A DNA stretch of 35,593 nucleotides from Pirellulales bacterium (GCA_019745975.1 JAIESQ010000087.1:1-35593), one strand, 5' to 3'; shown: positions 24,372 through 32,224, numbered from the stretch's first letter. Notes: generated by a model not told the origin, from the letters alone. Made by a program: numbers and translations.

Positions 24372-25470
24372 AACGGAACATTCAGCGTCGTCACGTCGTT
24401 TGTTCCTGGTCAGCGCCGCGGGTGGCGTGACCGGCCTCTCGGCGCTGGCCGCGTCGACACTTTCCGGTGTTGCCCCGGCGTCGGCCGCCGAACCTCGTTC
24501 GCTTCCGCAGCCTGGCAGGTTCCCGCTCAAAGCCATTTCGTCCGACAACGGGCTGGAAGCCACGCGCAAGGCGTACGAACTGCTCGCGGCAGGCGCCGAC
24601 ACGCTCGATGCGGCGATCGCCGGCGTCACGCTCGTCGAAGACGACCCCAACGACAACACGGTCGGCCTGGGTGGGCTACCCAATGAGAATGGCGTCGTCC
24701 AGCTCGATGCCGCCGTGATGCACGGTCCCACGCACAAGGCGGGCGCGGTCGCCGCGCTCGAGCGCATTCGCAACCCAGCCCAGGTCGCGCGGCTGGTAAT
24801 GCGCCAGACCGATCACGTGCTGTTGGTCGGCGCCGGCGCGCTCGAGTTCGCTTGCGCCAACGGATTTCAGGAACAAGACCTGCTGACCGAGCGGGCTCGC
24901 AAGATCTGGCTTTACTGGAAGCAAACGCACGGCGCCACCGACGACTGGCTCCCGCCGGCCGACGAAGAAATCGACCCCGAGGTGCGCCAGTACTTTAAGC
25001 GCCACACCGGCACGATCCATCTGGCCGCCATGAACGCCATCGGCGACTTGTCGTGCGTCACTTCGACCAGCGGCCTGGCCTTCAAGCTCCCCGGCCGCGT
25101 GGGCGATTCGCCGATTCTGGGCGCGGGGCTGTTCGTCGATAATCAGGTCGGTTCGTGCGGCAGCACGGGGCGCGGCGAAGCCAACCTGCTCAATTTGTCG
25201 AGCTATGCGGGCGTCGAACAGATGCGACAAGGGAAGCCTCCGCGCGAGGCGGGCCTGGCCGTGCTGCGCGACGTCGTGCGCCGCAGCGAGCCGCGCTTGT
25301 TGGACGATCAAGGCCGCGCGAAATTCGATCTCAAGCTCTATCTGATCGCCAAGGATGGCACGCACGCCGGCGTCTCGCTCTGGGGCCCGGAGAAGTTCGC
25401 CGTCACCGACGCCGCCGGCACGCGCCACGAAGCGTGCGAATCGCTCTACCAGCGCGAAGCGAAGGCGTAG
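24364..25470 (+). CDS. Tat-exported N4-(beta-N-acetylglucosaminyl)-L-asparaginase / isoaspartyl peptidase family
   Basis: A 368-residue Ntn-hydrolase of the glycosylasparaginase/type 2 asparaginase family, which cleaves the amide link of GlcNAc-asparagine or isoaspartyl peptides after autocatalytic self-cleavage. The N-terminus carries a twin-arginine signal (SRRLFLVSAAGG) and an Ala-rich core ending near ASAAEP, so it is exported folded. The N-terminal half has VEDDPNDNTVGLGGLPNENG and MHGPTHKAGAVAAL, both typical of glycosylasparaginases. The likely nucleophile is Thr217 in HTGTIHLAAMNA. Downstream, FVDNQVGSCGSTGRGEAN matches the substrate pocket. The start is GTG at 24364, overlapping the upstream stop by eight bases, which suggests translational coupling with the amidohydrolases. 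Confidence 0.92.
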   Translation: MIKTEHSASSRRLFLVSAAGGVTGLSALAASTLSGVAPASAAEPRSLPQPGRFPLKAISSDNGLEATRKAYELLAAGADTLDAAIAGVTLVEDDPNDNTVGLGGLPNENGVVQLDAAVMHGPTHKAGAVAALERIRNPAQVARLVMRQTDHVLLVGAGALEFACANGFQEQDLLTERARKIWLYWKQTHGATDDWLPPADEEIDPEVRQYFKRHTGTIHLAAMNAIGDLSCVTSTSGLAFKLPGRVGDSPILGAGLFVDNQVGSCGSTGRGEANLLNLSSYAGVEQMRQGKPPREAGLAVLRDVVRRSEPRLLDDQGRAKFDLKLYLIAKDGTHAGVSLWGPEKFAVTDAAGTRHEACESLYQREAKA

Positions 25471-25764
25471 GTCGCGCACTTCTGCGCGTGGCAACCGACG
25501 TTTGCGTGGCTTGGTCCCTGTTCGTACTGCCATCCCGCCAATTTGACGCGCGCGGCGGGCCGGTTCTAAAATCCCGGCGCGGCAACTAGGCGTGTTTTAT
25601 GCAGCTAAAGCGGGTGCCATGTCCCACGCTTGCGTGGGCATGCATGGCGCGTCGATGAGCATGGCCACTTCGGAGTACCTCAGTGGCCATGGCACCCCCA
25701 ATAGCAGTCGAGCTAACTGACAAGCGCTCTAAGTGCTACGGAGCATTTACCCGGGGAGAAACCC
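25471..25764. other. Intergenic region before the DUF1501 gene
   Basis: A 294-base gap with no supported gene. It is dominated by the twin-hairpin repeat at 25612-25697. GGGGAGAAA close to 25752 is the likely ribosome site of the DUF1501 gene. Confidence 0.5.
25612..25697. repeat. Twin-hairpin (REPIN-like) element, GGGTGCCATG family
   Basis: The outer arms GGGTGCCATG (25612-25621) and CATGGCACCC (25688-25697) are perfect complements. Inside, CCCACGC and GCGTGGG (25623-25629 and 25632-25638) form one hairpin. CATGGCCACT and AGTGGCCATG (25660-25669 and 25682-25691) form a second with a 12-base loop. The architecture is the same as the 124-bp family but the sequence differs. Confidence 0.88.
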
Positions 25765-27123
25765 ATGCTCACTCTCACCTGTCCGGGGCCTCGGGCCTCG
25801 AGCTCCCCTTCCGGCCGGCCGATCGATCGCCGCGCCTTCTTGCAGGTTGGCACGCTGGCACTTGGCGGCCTGACACTCGGCGACCTGCTGCGCGGCCGCG
25901 CCGCTGCCGCGCCTGCTGCAGTGACTGGGCAGCCGCGGCAGAAATCGGCCATCCTCATCCATCTCAGTGGCGGGCCGTCGCACCTCGACATGTACGACAT
26001 GAAGCCCTTGGCGCCAATCGAGTACCGCGGCGAGTTCGCGGCGATCGCCACCAACGTGCCTGGGATCGAAGTCTGCGAATTGATGCCGCGGCAGGCCACA
26101 ATCGCCGACAAGTTCGCCATCCTTCGCGGCGCCCAAATCGCCAATCTGCACACCGGCAACATGTTCTATAGCGGCTATCCCTGGCAGGAGTCGCCGCGCG
26201 CTTCGGTGCCCGGCGAGGCCCGCCGGCCGGCTGTCGGTTCCGTCGTTAGCCGCCTGCGACCCAGCCTACGGATGCCGACTTACGTGAGCATCGAGAACCA
26301 CTTCGACTGGGAGCGGGCCTACTACGCCGGCCTGGAGCACGAGCCGCTGCGCGTCGGCCAGGCGAATCCCGGCGAGGTGATCGAGAACCTTGGCCGCAAT
26401 CGCCAGATCACCGTCGACCGGCTGGCCGATCGCCGCTCCCTGCTGGCGGCGCTCGACGACGTGCGGCGGCGCACCGCGCAGTTGGCCACGCTCGACGCCG
26501 ATCGCTTCCGCGCCAGGGCGTTCGAGATCATCGGCTCGACCGCCGTGCGCGACGCTTTCGACCTCAAGCAAGAAACGCCCGAGGCGCGGGCCCGCTACGG
26601 TGAAGGCAGCTATCGTCATGGCCCGCATCCGGGGCCGTCGCTGTTGTTGGCGCGGCGGTTGATCGAGGCCGGCGCCGGCGTGGTCACGGTCGGCGTGCAC
26701 GGTTGGGACACGCACGCGCACAACTTTCCGGCGCTGCGCGAAATGCTCCCGCCGTTGGACCAGGCCCTGCACGCGCTGGTCACCGATCTCGACGAGCGCG
26801 GATTGCTCGACGACGTGGTGATCGTGATGGGGGGCGAGTTCGGCCGCACGCCGCGGATTGGCGATCAAACGCCCGACGGTCGCGGGCACTGGCCCGAAGC
26901 CGGCTTCATCTGGATGGCCGGCGGCGGCTTGCACACTGGGCAGGTGATTGGGGCCACCGATGGCCGCGGCGAGCAGATCATCGGCAACCCCATCGGCATG
27001 CAGAGCGTGCTGGCCACGGTCTATCACCAACTGGGGATTCACCCCTCGACGACCATCGACGATTACAACGGCCGCCCGCAGGTGCTCTTGGACGAGACAT
27101 CGCCCATCGCAGGGCTGGTTTAA
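25765..27123 (+). CDS. DUF1501 domain-containing protein, Tat-exported
   Basis: A 452-residue DUF1501 protein, a family abundant in planctomycetes and related to the sulfatase/alkaline phosphatase fold. Its reaction is not established. The N-terminus has a twin-arginine signal (DRRAFLQVGTLALGG) followed by a short Ala-rich region. Family features include ILIHLSGGPSHLDMYDMKP near residue 62, FAILRGAQIANLHTGN, the GWDTHAHNF segment and VIVMGGEFGRTPRI. It ends in QVLLDETSPIAGLV, a normal C-terminus. These proteins are often encoded next to a DUF1549/DUF1553 cytochrome-type partner, but none is present here. The ATG at 25765 is preceded by GGGGAG with good spacing. Confidence 0.95.
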   Translation: MLTLTCPGPRASSSPSGRPIDRRAFLQVGTLALGGLTLGDLLRGRAAAAPAAVTGQPRQKSAILIHLSGGPSHLDMYDMKPLAPIEYRGEFAAIATNVPGIEVCELMPRQATIADKFAILRGAQIANLHTGNMFYSGYPWQESPRASVPGEARRPAVGSVVSRLRPSLRMPTYVSIENHFDWERAYYAGLEHEPLRVGQANPGEVIENLGRNRQITVDRLADRRSLLAALDDVRRRTAQLATLDADRFRARAFEIIGSTAVRDAFDLKQETPEARARYGEGSYRHGPHPGPSLLLARRLIEAGAGVVTVGVHGWDTHAHNFPALREMLPPLDQALHALVTDLDERGLLDDVVIVMGGEFGRTPRIGDQTPDGRGHWPEAGFIWMAGGGLHTGQVIGATDGRGEQIIGNPIGMQSVLATVYHQLGIHPSTTIDDYNGRPQVLLDETSPIAGLV

Positions 27124-27124
27124 C

Positions 27125-27230
27125 AGCCGTAGGGTGCGTGAAACGCACCATCTCGCAGTCAAGAGCATCGCGCCGCTGCGTCATTGGATGGCACAAATGG
27201 CAGAGCTTGGTGTGCTTCGCACACCTTACG
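27125..27230. repeat. 106-bp GTAG-type REPIN, copy 1 of a tandem pair
   Basis: The unit begins AGCCGTAGGGTGCGT, and GGTGCGT-GAA-ACGCACC makes the first hairpin. The second hairpin, GGTGTGC-TTC-GCACACC, lies near the end and is followed by TTACG. GTAG just before the hairpin is the classical REP head. The copy lies directly after the DUF1501 stop codon. Confidence 0.9.
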
Positions 27231-27336
27231 AGCCGTAGGGTGCGTGAAACGCACCTTCGCGCCGCCAAGATCATCACGCCGCTGCGTCCATGGATGGCGC
27301 GAATGGCAAAGCTTGGTGTGCTTCGCGCACCCTACG
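27231..27336. repeat. 106-bp GTAG-type REPIN, copy 2 of a tandem pair
   Basis: It is directly adjacent to copy 1, in the same orientation and of the same length, with the same first hairpin. Its second hairpin has lost one pair (GGTGTGC against GCGCACC), but it ends CGCACCCTACG, perfectly complementary to its CGTAGGGTGCG start. Together the two copies fill most of the space between two convergent genes. Confidence 0.9.
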
Positions 27337-27414
27337 TGTACTCCCCTTGCCGACTTCGGCGAGCTCAGTCGAGCCGGAGAGGGTGCTTGCCGCGACTTGT
27401 CGTGACGCGCCGCG

Positions 27415-28323
27415 TCACTTCATATCGAGCGAATCGGCCTGCCCCCACGGCATCGGCATCGTCGGCCGCGCGGCGTGGTTCTCCTTGCGTCTGGGAGCGG
27501 GCACGGCGTGCCATTCGGTGATGAACTCGCCAAGCCGGCTGACTGCTTCTTCAAACGCGCGGCGCCCCTTCTCAGCCGTGGCCAGAGCCGCCGCGCCCAT
27601 CACGCCCGTGTCGGTATAGCTGGCGGTCCAACTCGTCACGTCGACCGGTCCGCTCCCGAACAGATCGACGTAACGGAACTTCGACTTCTCGGCGTGGAAC
27701 GAATACTGCCCCGAGCGGATGCGCTCTTTCCGCACGTCGTCAGGGGCCAGGTGCAAGTAGACGCTCGTTTCCAATTCGCAGGCGTGCGCGATCCCGCCTG
27801 GAAACTCGCTCTCGCGCCAGTTCGGCAAGAACTGCGGATCGACCGTCAAAAACCGCCACCAGCCGGTGAAGCCGCACTCGGCGTCGGTCTCGAGGTTCAC
27901 GCGCCGGGCGACGAGGTCGAGGTTCGGCATGTTCGAGCCGTGCCCGTTCAACAACAGCATCTTCTTGAAGCCGTGATAGGCCAGGCTTTTGCAGACGTCG
28001 AGCGTGTGCTCGATGAAGTGCGTGTAGTGGATGTTGATCGTGCCGGGGAAATCCATCACGTGCCCGGTGTATCCGTACGACAACGGCGGCAGCACCAGCG
28101 CCTTGTCGGCCACGCGCGCGCCGGCCGCCAGGGCCACGCTCGTCGACAGCAACATGTCGACATCCAGCGGCAAGTGCGGCCCGTGTTGTTCGATCGCTCC
28201 GACTGGGATGATGGGGATCTTGCCGGCCTTGATCGCCAGATTGATCTCCGGCCAGGTGAGTTTTTCGTAGCGATGCTCGCGCAGGCTCTCGGGCGAGGGA
28301 TCGGGGACGGCATCGGGCGCCAT
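27415..28323 (-). CDS. Creatininase family protein
   Basis: A 302-residue metal-dependent amidohydrolase of the creatininase family, whose members cleave cyclic amides such as creatinine or act on formamide-type pathway intermediates. The metal-binding motifs are present: GAIEQHGPHLPLDVDM (Glu, His and Asp) at about residues 42-57, LNGHGSN (His), and the Glu in ELETS. TGHVMDFPGTI and FHAEKSKF are further typical segments. The ATG at 28323 gives MAPDAVPDPSPES with a charged start; an in-frame ATG at 28500 would add 59 residues with no likeness and would overlap the divergent gene. It is convergent with the DUF1501 gene and divergent from the FAD monooxygenase. The exact substrate is unknown. 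Confidence 0.9.
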   Translation of the reverse strand: MAPDAVPDPSPESLREHRYEKLTWPEINLAIKAGKIPIIPVGAIEQHGPHLPLDVDMLLSTSVALAAGARVADKALVLPPLSYGYTGHVMDFPGTINIHYTHFIEHTLDVCKSLAYHGFKKMLLLNGHGSNMPNLDLVARRVNLETDAECGFTGWWRFLTVDPQFLPNWRESEFPGGIAHACELETSVYLHLAPDDVRKERIRSGQYSFHAEKSKFRYVDLFGSGPVDVTSWTASYTDTGVMGAAALATAEKGRRAFEEAVSRLGEFITEWHAVPAPRRKENHAARPTMPMPWGQADSLDMK

Positions 28324-28464
28324 GGTGGTTGCGACTCCGCGGTAATGCTGGGTGGTGATCTCGTGCGGCGGACAACGGATGAGCAAGCTCTGGCCTGCCG
28401 CAACCGCGATTAGATACTTGGCGTCGTCAGAAGCAAGCTGCTGAGCGTAGAATGCCGGCCAGCT

Positions 28465-28481
28465 TAGGAGGCGGGACCATG
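28465..28481 (+). promoter_or_regulatory. Strong ribosome binding site for the FAD monooxygenase
   Basis: TAGGAGG at 28465-28471 is seven bases before the ATG at 28479-28481. It favours this start over the in-frame ATG at 28452, whose product would have nine extra residues encoded across the ribosome site itself. Confidence 0.75.
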
Positions 28482-29753
28482 ACCACGGATGGCAATTCAC
28501 CCACGTCCGCTCATCAAACGCCCGGCGACCTGCCGGCGTCGGCGTGCTGCGCGATCGCCGGCGGCGGCCCGGCCGGCATGATGCTCGGCGTGCTGCTGGC
28601 GCGGGCCGGCGTCGACGTGCTCGTGCTGGAAAAGCACGCCGACTTCTTGCGCGATTTCCGCGGCGACACGATTCACCCGTCGACGCTTGAATTGATGTAC
28701 GAGCTCGGCTGGCTCGACGAACTGCTCACGCTGCCGCACCAAAAAGTGACGCAAGTTCGCGGCCAGATCGGCGACGAGACGCTCACGGTCGGCGACTTCA
28801 CGCACTTGCCCACGCACGCCAAGTTCATTGCCTTCATGCCGCAGTGGGATTTTCTGAACTTCCTCGCGCGGAAAGGGGCGCACTACCCGACGTTCCATCT
28901 GCGATTGCGCGCGGAAGTGACCGGGCTCGTCGAACGGGATGGCCGCGTTGCCGGTCTGCACGTCAACACGCCGACCGGCCCGCGCGAAGTGCAGGCGGAA
29001 CTGATCGTGGGGGCCGACGGGCGCGGCTCGATCGTTCGCCAAAGCGCCGGGTTGGAGATCGAAGATCTCGGCGCGCCGATGGACGTGCTCTGGCTGCGAT
29101 TGCCGCGCCGCCACGATGATCCGTACACGCCGCTGGGGCGCTTCGACCGCGGTCGTGTCTTCGTGCTCCTCAATCGCGATGACTACTGGCAGTGCGGCTA
29201 CGTGATCGCCAAGGGGACCGCCGCCACGCTGCGCGCCGCGGGCCTCGCAGCCTTTCGCGCCTCGATCGCCCAGCTCGTGCCGTGGATGGCCGACCGCGTC
29301 GACACGCTCACGAGTTGGGACGATGTCCATTTGCTGACCGTGCGCGTCGATCGCTTGAAGACGTGGCACCGGCCGGGTCTGTTGTGTATCGGCGACTCGG
29401 CGCACGCGATGTCGCCCGTCGGCGGGGTGGGCATTAACCTGGCGATTCAGGATGCCGTGGCCGCGGCCAACCTGCTCTACGAACCGTTGCTGGCAGGCCG
29501 CGTCACAGACGAGGACTTGCAGCGCGTGCAACAGCGCCGCGAGTGGCCCACCCGCGTCACGCAGCGCGTGCAGTTGTTCATTCAAGATCGCGCGATCTCC
29601 GGGGCGCTGTCGAGCGCCGGACCGCTCACGCCGCCGTGGCCGGTGCGGCTGCTCGGGCGGTTTCCGTATCTGCGCCGCTTCCCCGCCCGGCTGATGGGCA
29701 TGGGCGCTCGGCCCGAGCACATTCACACGCCGGATGCGTTTGCGGGGACGTAG
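28479..29753 (+). CDS. FAD-dependent monooxygenase (PHBH/UbiH-like)
   Basis: A 424-residue flavoprotein monooxygenase of the p-hydroxybenzoate hydroxylase class, which uses FAD and NAD(P)H to oxidise an aromatic or similar substrate. The Rossmann FAD motif is AGGGPAGMMLGVLLARAG at about residues 27-44, followed by VLEKHADFLRDFRGDTIHP. The second motif, VGADGRGSIVR, is near residue 180. The ribityl-binding motif GDSAHAMSPVGGVGINLAIQDA is near residue 305. Length and motif order fit the family. A short N-terminal extension (MTTDGNSPTSAHQ) has no visible function. The specific substrate is not predictable. It is convergent with the lactone oxidase gene across a REPIN. Confidence 0.9.
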   Translation: MTTDGNSPTSAHQTPGDLPASACCAIAGGGPAGMMLGVLLARAGVDVLVLEKHADFLRDFRGDTIHPSTLELMYELGWLDELLTLPHQKVTQVRGQIGDETLTVGDFTHLPTHAKFIAFMPQWDFLNFLARKGAHYPTFHLRLRAEVTGLVERDGRVAGLHVNTPTGPREVQAELIVGADGRGSIVRQSAGLEIEDLGAPMDVLWLRLPRRHDDPYTPLGRFDRGRVFVLLNRDDYWQCGYVIAKGTAATLRAAGLAAFRASIAQLVPWMADRVDTLTSWDDVHLLTVRVDRLKTWHRPGLLCIGDSAHAMSPVGGVGINLAIQDAVAAANLLYEPLLAGRVTDEDLQRVQQRREWPTRVTQRVQLFIQDRAISGALSSAGPLTPPWPVRLLGRFPYLRRFPARLMGMGARPEHIHTPDAFAGT

Positions 29754-29772
29754 TAGCCGTAGTCCGCATTCT

Positions 29773-29854
29773 GTAGCCGGGGTCTGTGACCCCGGACGTT
29801 CGCCCGGTAGCCGGGGTCAGTCATCCCGCACCGGCCTCGCAGAGGCCGGCTACA
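29773..29854. repeat. GTAG-type REP array in a convergent intergenic region
   Basis: GTAG followed by CCGGGGTC-TGT-GACCCCGG lies at 29773-29795. A second GTAGCCGGGGTC (29807-29818) has a broken hairpin. Then an inverted unit, CCGGCCTC-GCA-GAGGCCGG followed by CTAC, lies at 29831-29853. The outer GTAGCCGG and CCGGCTAC can pair, giving a REPIN layout. It fills the gap between the monooxygenase and lactone oxidase stop codons. Confidence 0.85.
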
Positions 29855-29865
29855 GGTGCCGCTGG

Positions 29866-31062
29866 CTACGCTTCGCCGACAACCCGCCGCAAGTGCTCGT
29901 TCAAGAAGCGCCCCGCCGGATCGATCCGCCGGCGCACTGCCATCGCGTCGTCCCAGCGTGGATAAAGTTCGCCGAGCTCGGCTGCCGAGAGCGTGTGAAT
30001 CTTGCCCCAGTGCGGCCGGCCATCGTAGCGACGAAAGATCGCTTCGACCGCCGCAAAGAACTTGGCGAACGGTCGGTCCGCGGCATCGTGCACCGAGATT
30101 GTCACCGTCTCGCGGCCATATGCCGGGCTCAACCAGATGTCGTCGGCCGCCAAGGTGCGATATTCAACCGGCCAAGTGACATCGGCGAACCGGTCACGCA
30201 TCAGACGCCGCACGTCGGCAAAACACTCCGGACCAGCCGCCGCGGGCAGCGCGTACTCAATCTCGTTGAAGCGGCGCTCGCGGACCGTCGGAAAAATCCG
30301 CCCGCTGTAGTCGACGCGCTCCCCCTCGCGCCCGGCCACGGCGGCCGGCTCTTCGTCGGTCGGGTCGAGCGCTTTCATGTGCGCCAGGTCGGTCGTCGGA
30401 TACCAGAAGAACTCGAAGTGCCGATGCGCGGCGATGTGCGTGGGCAGCTCGGCCAGGCAATCATCGATCGGCACTTGCCACAACCGCTCGTGCAGTCGGT
30501 AGGCCGGCAGCACGCGCAGCGTCACGGCCGTGATCACCCCTAGTATGCCGAATGACACCTGCGCTGCGCGAAACGCGCTGGCATCTGCCGCCGGCGAGCA
30601 ATCGACGAGCCGGCCATCGGCCGTCGCGATCCGCAGCGCCGCTACTTGGGTCGACAAACTGCCGAGCCGCGGACCGGTGCCATGCGTGCCGGTCGACACG
30701 GCGCCGGCCAGCGATTGCACGTCGACATCCCCTTGATTCTCCAGCGACCAGCCCGCTGCAAGCAACAGTTCCGTCGCCCGTGCGATCTTGGTGCCGGCCC
30801 AGAGCGTGGCGGTCGAAGCGACCGGATCGATTGCGATCAATCCCTGCAAATCGTCGAGCGAGAGGAGCACGTCGTCGGTCGCGCACAACGGCGTGAACGA
30901 GTGCCCCGTGCCGGTGACGCGAACCGTGCGATCGTTCGCGGAGGCCGCGCCGATCAACTCGAGCACGGCAGCTTCGCTTGCCGGCCGCGCGAGCTCGCGC
31001 GGTTGGCAGACGACCGAGCCCGACCAGTTTGTCCAACGAGCAGTCAACGTTGTCGCTTCCAC
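29866..31062 (-). CDS. D-arabinono-1,4-lactone oxidase family FAD protein
   Basis: A 398-residue flavoprotein of the sugar-lactone (aldono-lactone) oxidase family within the VAO/PCMH fold. Relatives oxidise L-gulono-, L-galactono- or D-arabinono-lactone, or act as alditol oxidases. The N-terminal FAD-binding domain shows VRVTGTGHSFTPL at about residues 47-59, with the His that is often the covalent flavin site, and later GAVSTGTHGTGPRLGSL. The C-terminal ALO domain has FEFFWYP and ends with the family motif PHWGKIH and a PAGRFLNEHLR segment. No signal peptide or membrane segment is seen, so it is probably cytoplasmic. The start is GTG at 31062. The substrate is uncertain. Confidence 0.9.
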   Translation of the reverse strand: MEATTLTARWTNWSGSVVCQPRELARPASEAAVLELIGAASANDRTVRVTGTGHSFTPLCATDDVLLSLDDLQGLIAIDPVASTATLWAGTKIARATELLLAAGWSLENQGDVDVQSLAGAVSTGTHGTGPRLGSLSTQVAALRIATADGRLVDCSPAADASAFRAAQVSFGILGVITAVTLRVLPAYRLHERLWQVPIDDCLAELPTHIAAHRHFEFFWYPTTDLAHMKALDPTDEEPAAVAGREGERVDYSGRIFPTVRERRFNEIEYALPAAAGPECFADVRRLMRDRFADVTWPVEYRTLAADDIWLSPAYGRETVTISVHDAADRPFAKFFAAVEAIFRRYDGRPHWGKIHTLSAAELGELYPRWDDAMAVRRRIDPAGRFLNEHLRRVVGEA

Positions 31063-31124
31063 GGCTCTCTGGCGGCGCGCGTGCGCCTTAGTCGATGGCG
31101 CTAGCCCGTCCGATACGCGAACGA

Positions 31125-32024
31125 TTATAGCCGCGCGGCGACTTCGCTCGCGTTCGGGCGATCAGTAGTCGGACAAAGCGTGCGTGCAAAGCCAAGCAGG
31201 TGATGCAGATTGTCACCGTAGGCCGAAAAGGTGAGGTCGCGGCGCACGTCTTCGCCAAGCGCCCGACCGCCGATCACCAACGCCGTGCCGCAACGCGTGG
31301 CGGCCGCGGCGATCAGCGCGACGGCCGCCGTCAGGTTCTGACGCGATTCGAATGCGGAGACGCTCAGCCAGACAAGCCGGGGCCTGGTCGTCTCGATCGC
31401 TGCCACGAGCGTCTCGGCCGGCAAGCCCGCCCCATACGACTGGGCCTGCCAGCCAGCGTCGCGCAGCACAAGCTCGACCATCGCCGTCGCGAGTTGGTAG
31501 GGATCTCCGGCCAGCGTACCGCCCATCGCGCTGGGAGCGTCGCGCTGCGGCCGCGGCAACAGCGCTGCCAATTCGAACAACAGACGCTGACAGATTTCGA
31601 CGGCGCGCCGCTCCTGATAAACGGCCAAAGTGCCGTTTTCCCAGCCGTGGCCGATCTTGGCAAACGCCGGAGCCAGCCAGCGATCGCAGACCTCGGCCAG
31701 CGACACCCCACCCAGGTAGGATTCCAGCACCACGCGTCGCAGTGCCAGGTCGTCGCCAGCGGTCAGGCTGGCGAGCACCGCCGCCGCTTGTTTGTCGAGT
31801 GTCGCCTTTCGTCCGCCACCCGCGACGAGCCCAATCAATTCGGGTCGAAGTAGCTGCTGACCCGTACTGCGAACGAACTTCACGACTGCGTCGATGGTGA
31901 GTCGTCGATGACCGCCTGCGGTCTTCTCGGTCTCAAGCAACCCCTTGTCGCACCAGCGTTTCAGCGACGACTCGCTGACGCCGATGGCCTGCGCGACCTG
32001 TTTGGGGGTGAACTGACGGGCCAT
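31125..32024 (-). CDS. MerR-type regulator with B12-binding-like domain (CarH/LitR family)
   Basis: A 299-residue transcription factor. The N-terminal MerR-type helix-turn-helix is at about 5-52 (FTPKQVAQAIGVSESSLKRWCDKGLL, then the wing with GGHRRL). A helical-bundle domain at about 75-155 and a Rossmann B12-binding-like domain at about 170-285 follow, the layout of the light-sensing CarH and LitR proteins. In those, adenosylcobalamin holds a tetramer on DNA until light breaks it. Here Trp128 and Glu138 of the bundle motif are present, but Arg139 replaces the His of the usual EH pair. Tyr176 in GDPYQLA takes the place of the lower-ligand His. Cobalamin binding is therefore doubtful, as for apo-acting relatives. 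It is transcribed away from a sigma factor and photolyase, the usual targets of such regulators. The ATG 32024 is chosen over the upstream in-frame ATG at 32096, which adds 24 unlike residues. Confidence 0.85.
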   Translation of the reverse strand: MARQFTPKQVAQAIGVSESSLKRWCDKGLLETEKTAGGHRRLTIDAVVKFVRSTGQQLLRPELIGLVAGGGRKATLDKQAAAVLASLTAGDDLALRRVVLESYLGGVSLAEVCDRWLAPAFAKIGHGWENGTLAVYQERRAVEICQRLLFELAALLPRPQRDAPSAMGGTLAGDPYQLATAMVELVLRDAGWQAQSYGAGLPAETLVAAIETTRPRLVWLSVSAFESRQNLTAAVALIAAAATRCGTALVIGGRALGEDVRRDLTFSAYGDNLHHLLGFARTLCPTTDRPNASEVAARL

Positions 32025-32060
32025 CCGATTTTGACTCAGTAAGTGAACGATATGATCGGA

Positions 32061-32089
32061 TTGTAGTCTACAACGCCCAAGTCGACTAC
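32061..32089. promoter_or_regulatory. Candidate operator palindromes in the divergent region
   Basis: TTGTAG-T-CTACAA (32061-32073) is a perfect palindrome with a single central base. GTAGTC (32063-32068) also pairs with GACTAC (32084-32089), and AGTCGACT nearby is self-complementary. The cluster lies 37 bases upstream of the regulator start and about 65 bases upstream of the sigma-gene -35 box. That is a fitting place for autoregulation by a MerR-type repressor, but the assignment is inference from position and symmetry. Confidence 0.5.
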
Positions 32090-32154
32090 TCCCCATGAAT
32101 CACGCTAGTGTGGGATTTTTCTCGATTCTTATCCAATTATTCCCAGGCGATCGC

Positions 32155-32182
32155 TTGACGCCAGCGACAAGACCGCTACTAT
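32155..32182 (+). promoter_or_regulatory. Sigma-70-type promoter for the sigma factor gene
   Basis: TTGACG (32155-32160) and TACTAT (32177-32182) match the -35 and -10 consensus at five of six and four of six positions, with a 16-base spacer. The implied transcript starts near 32190 and gives a leader of about 35 bases before the ATG at 32225. It lies in the intergenic region shared with the CarH-like regulator gene. Confidence 0.65.
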
Positions 32183-32224
32183 CTGAATGAACGATTTGAA
32201 CGTTTCACTTCAAGTTGGATCGGA

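Noticed and set aside
22998-24773. Minus-strand open frame of 591 codons
   Set aside because: It is antisense to the second amidohydrolase and the asparaginase gene, with no motif or ribosome site.
27125-27336. Possible CRISPR-like array
   Set aside because: There are only two adjacent 106-bp units with internal hairpins and no unique spacers, which fits a duplicated REPIN.
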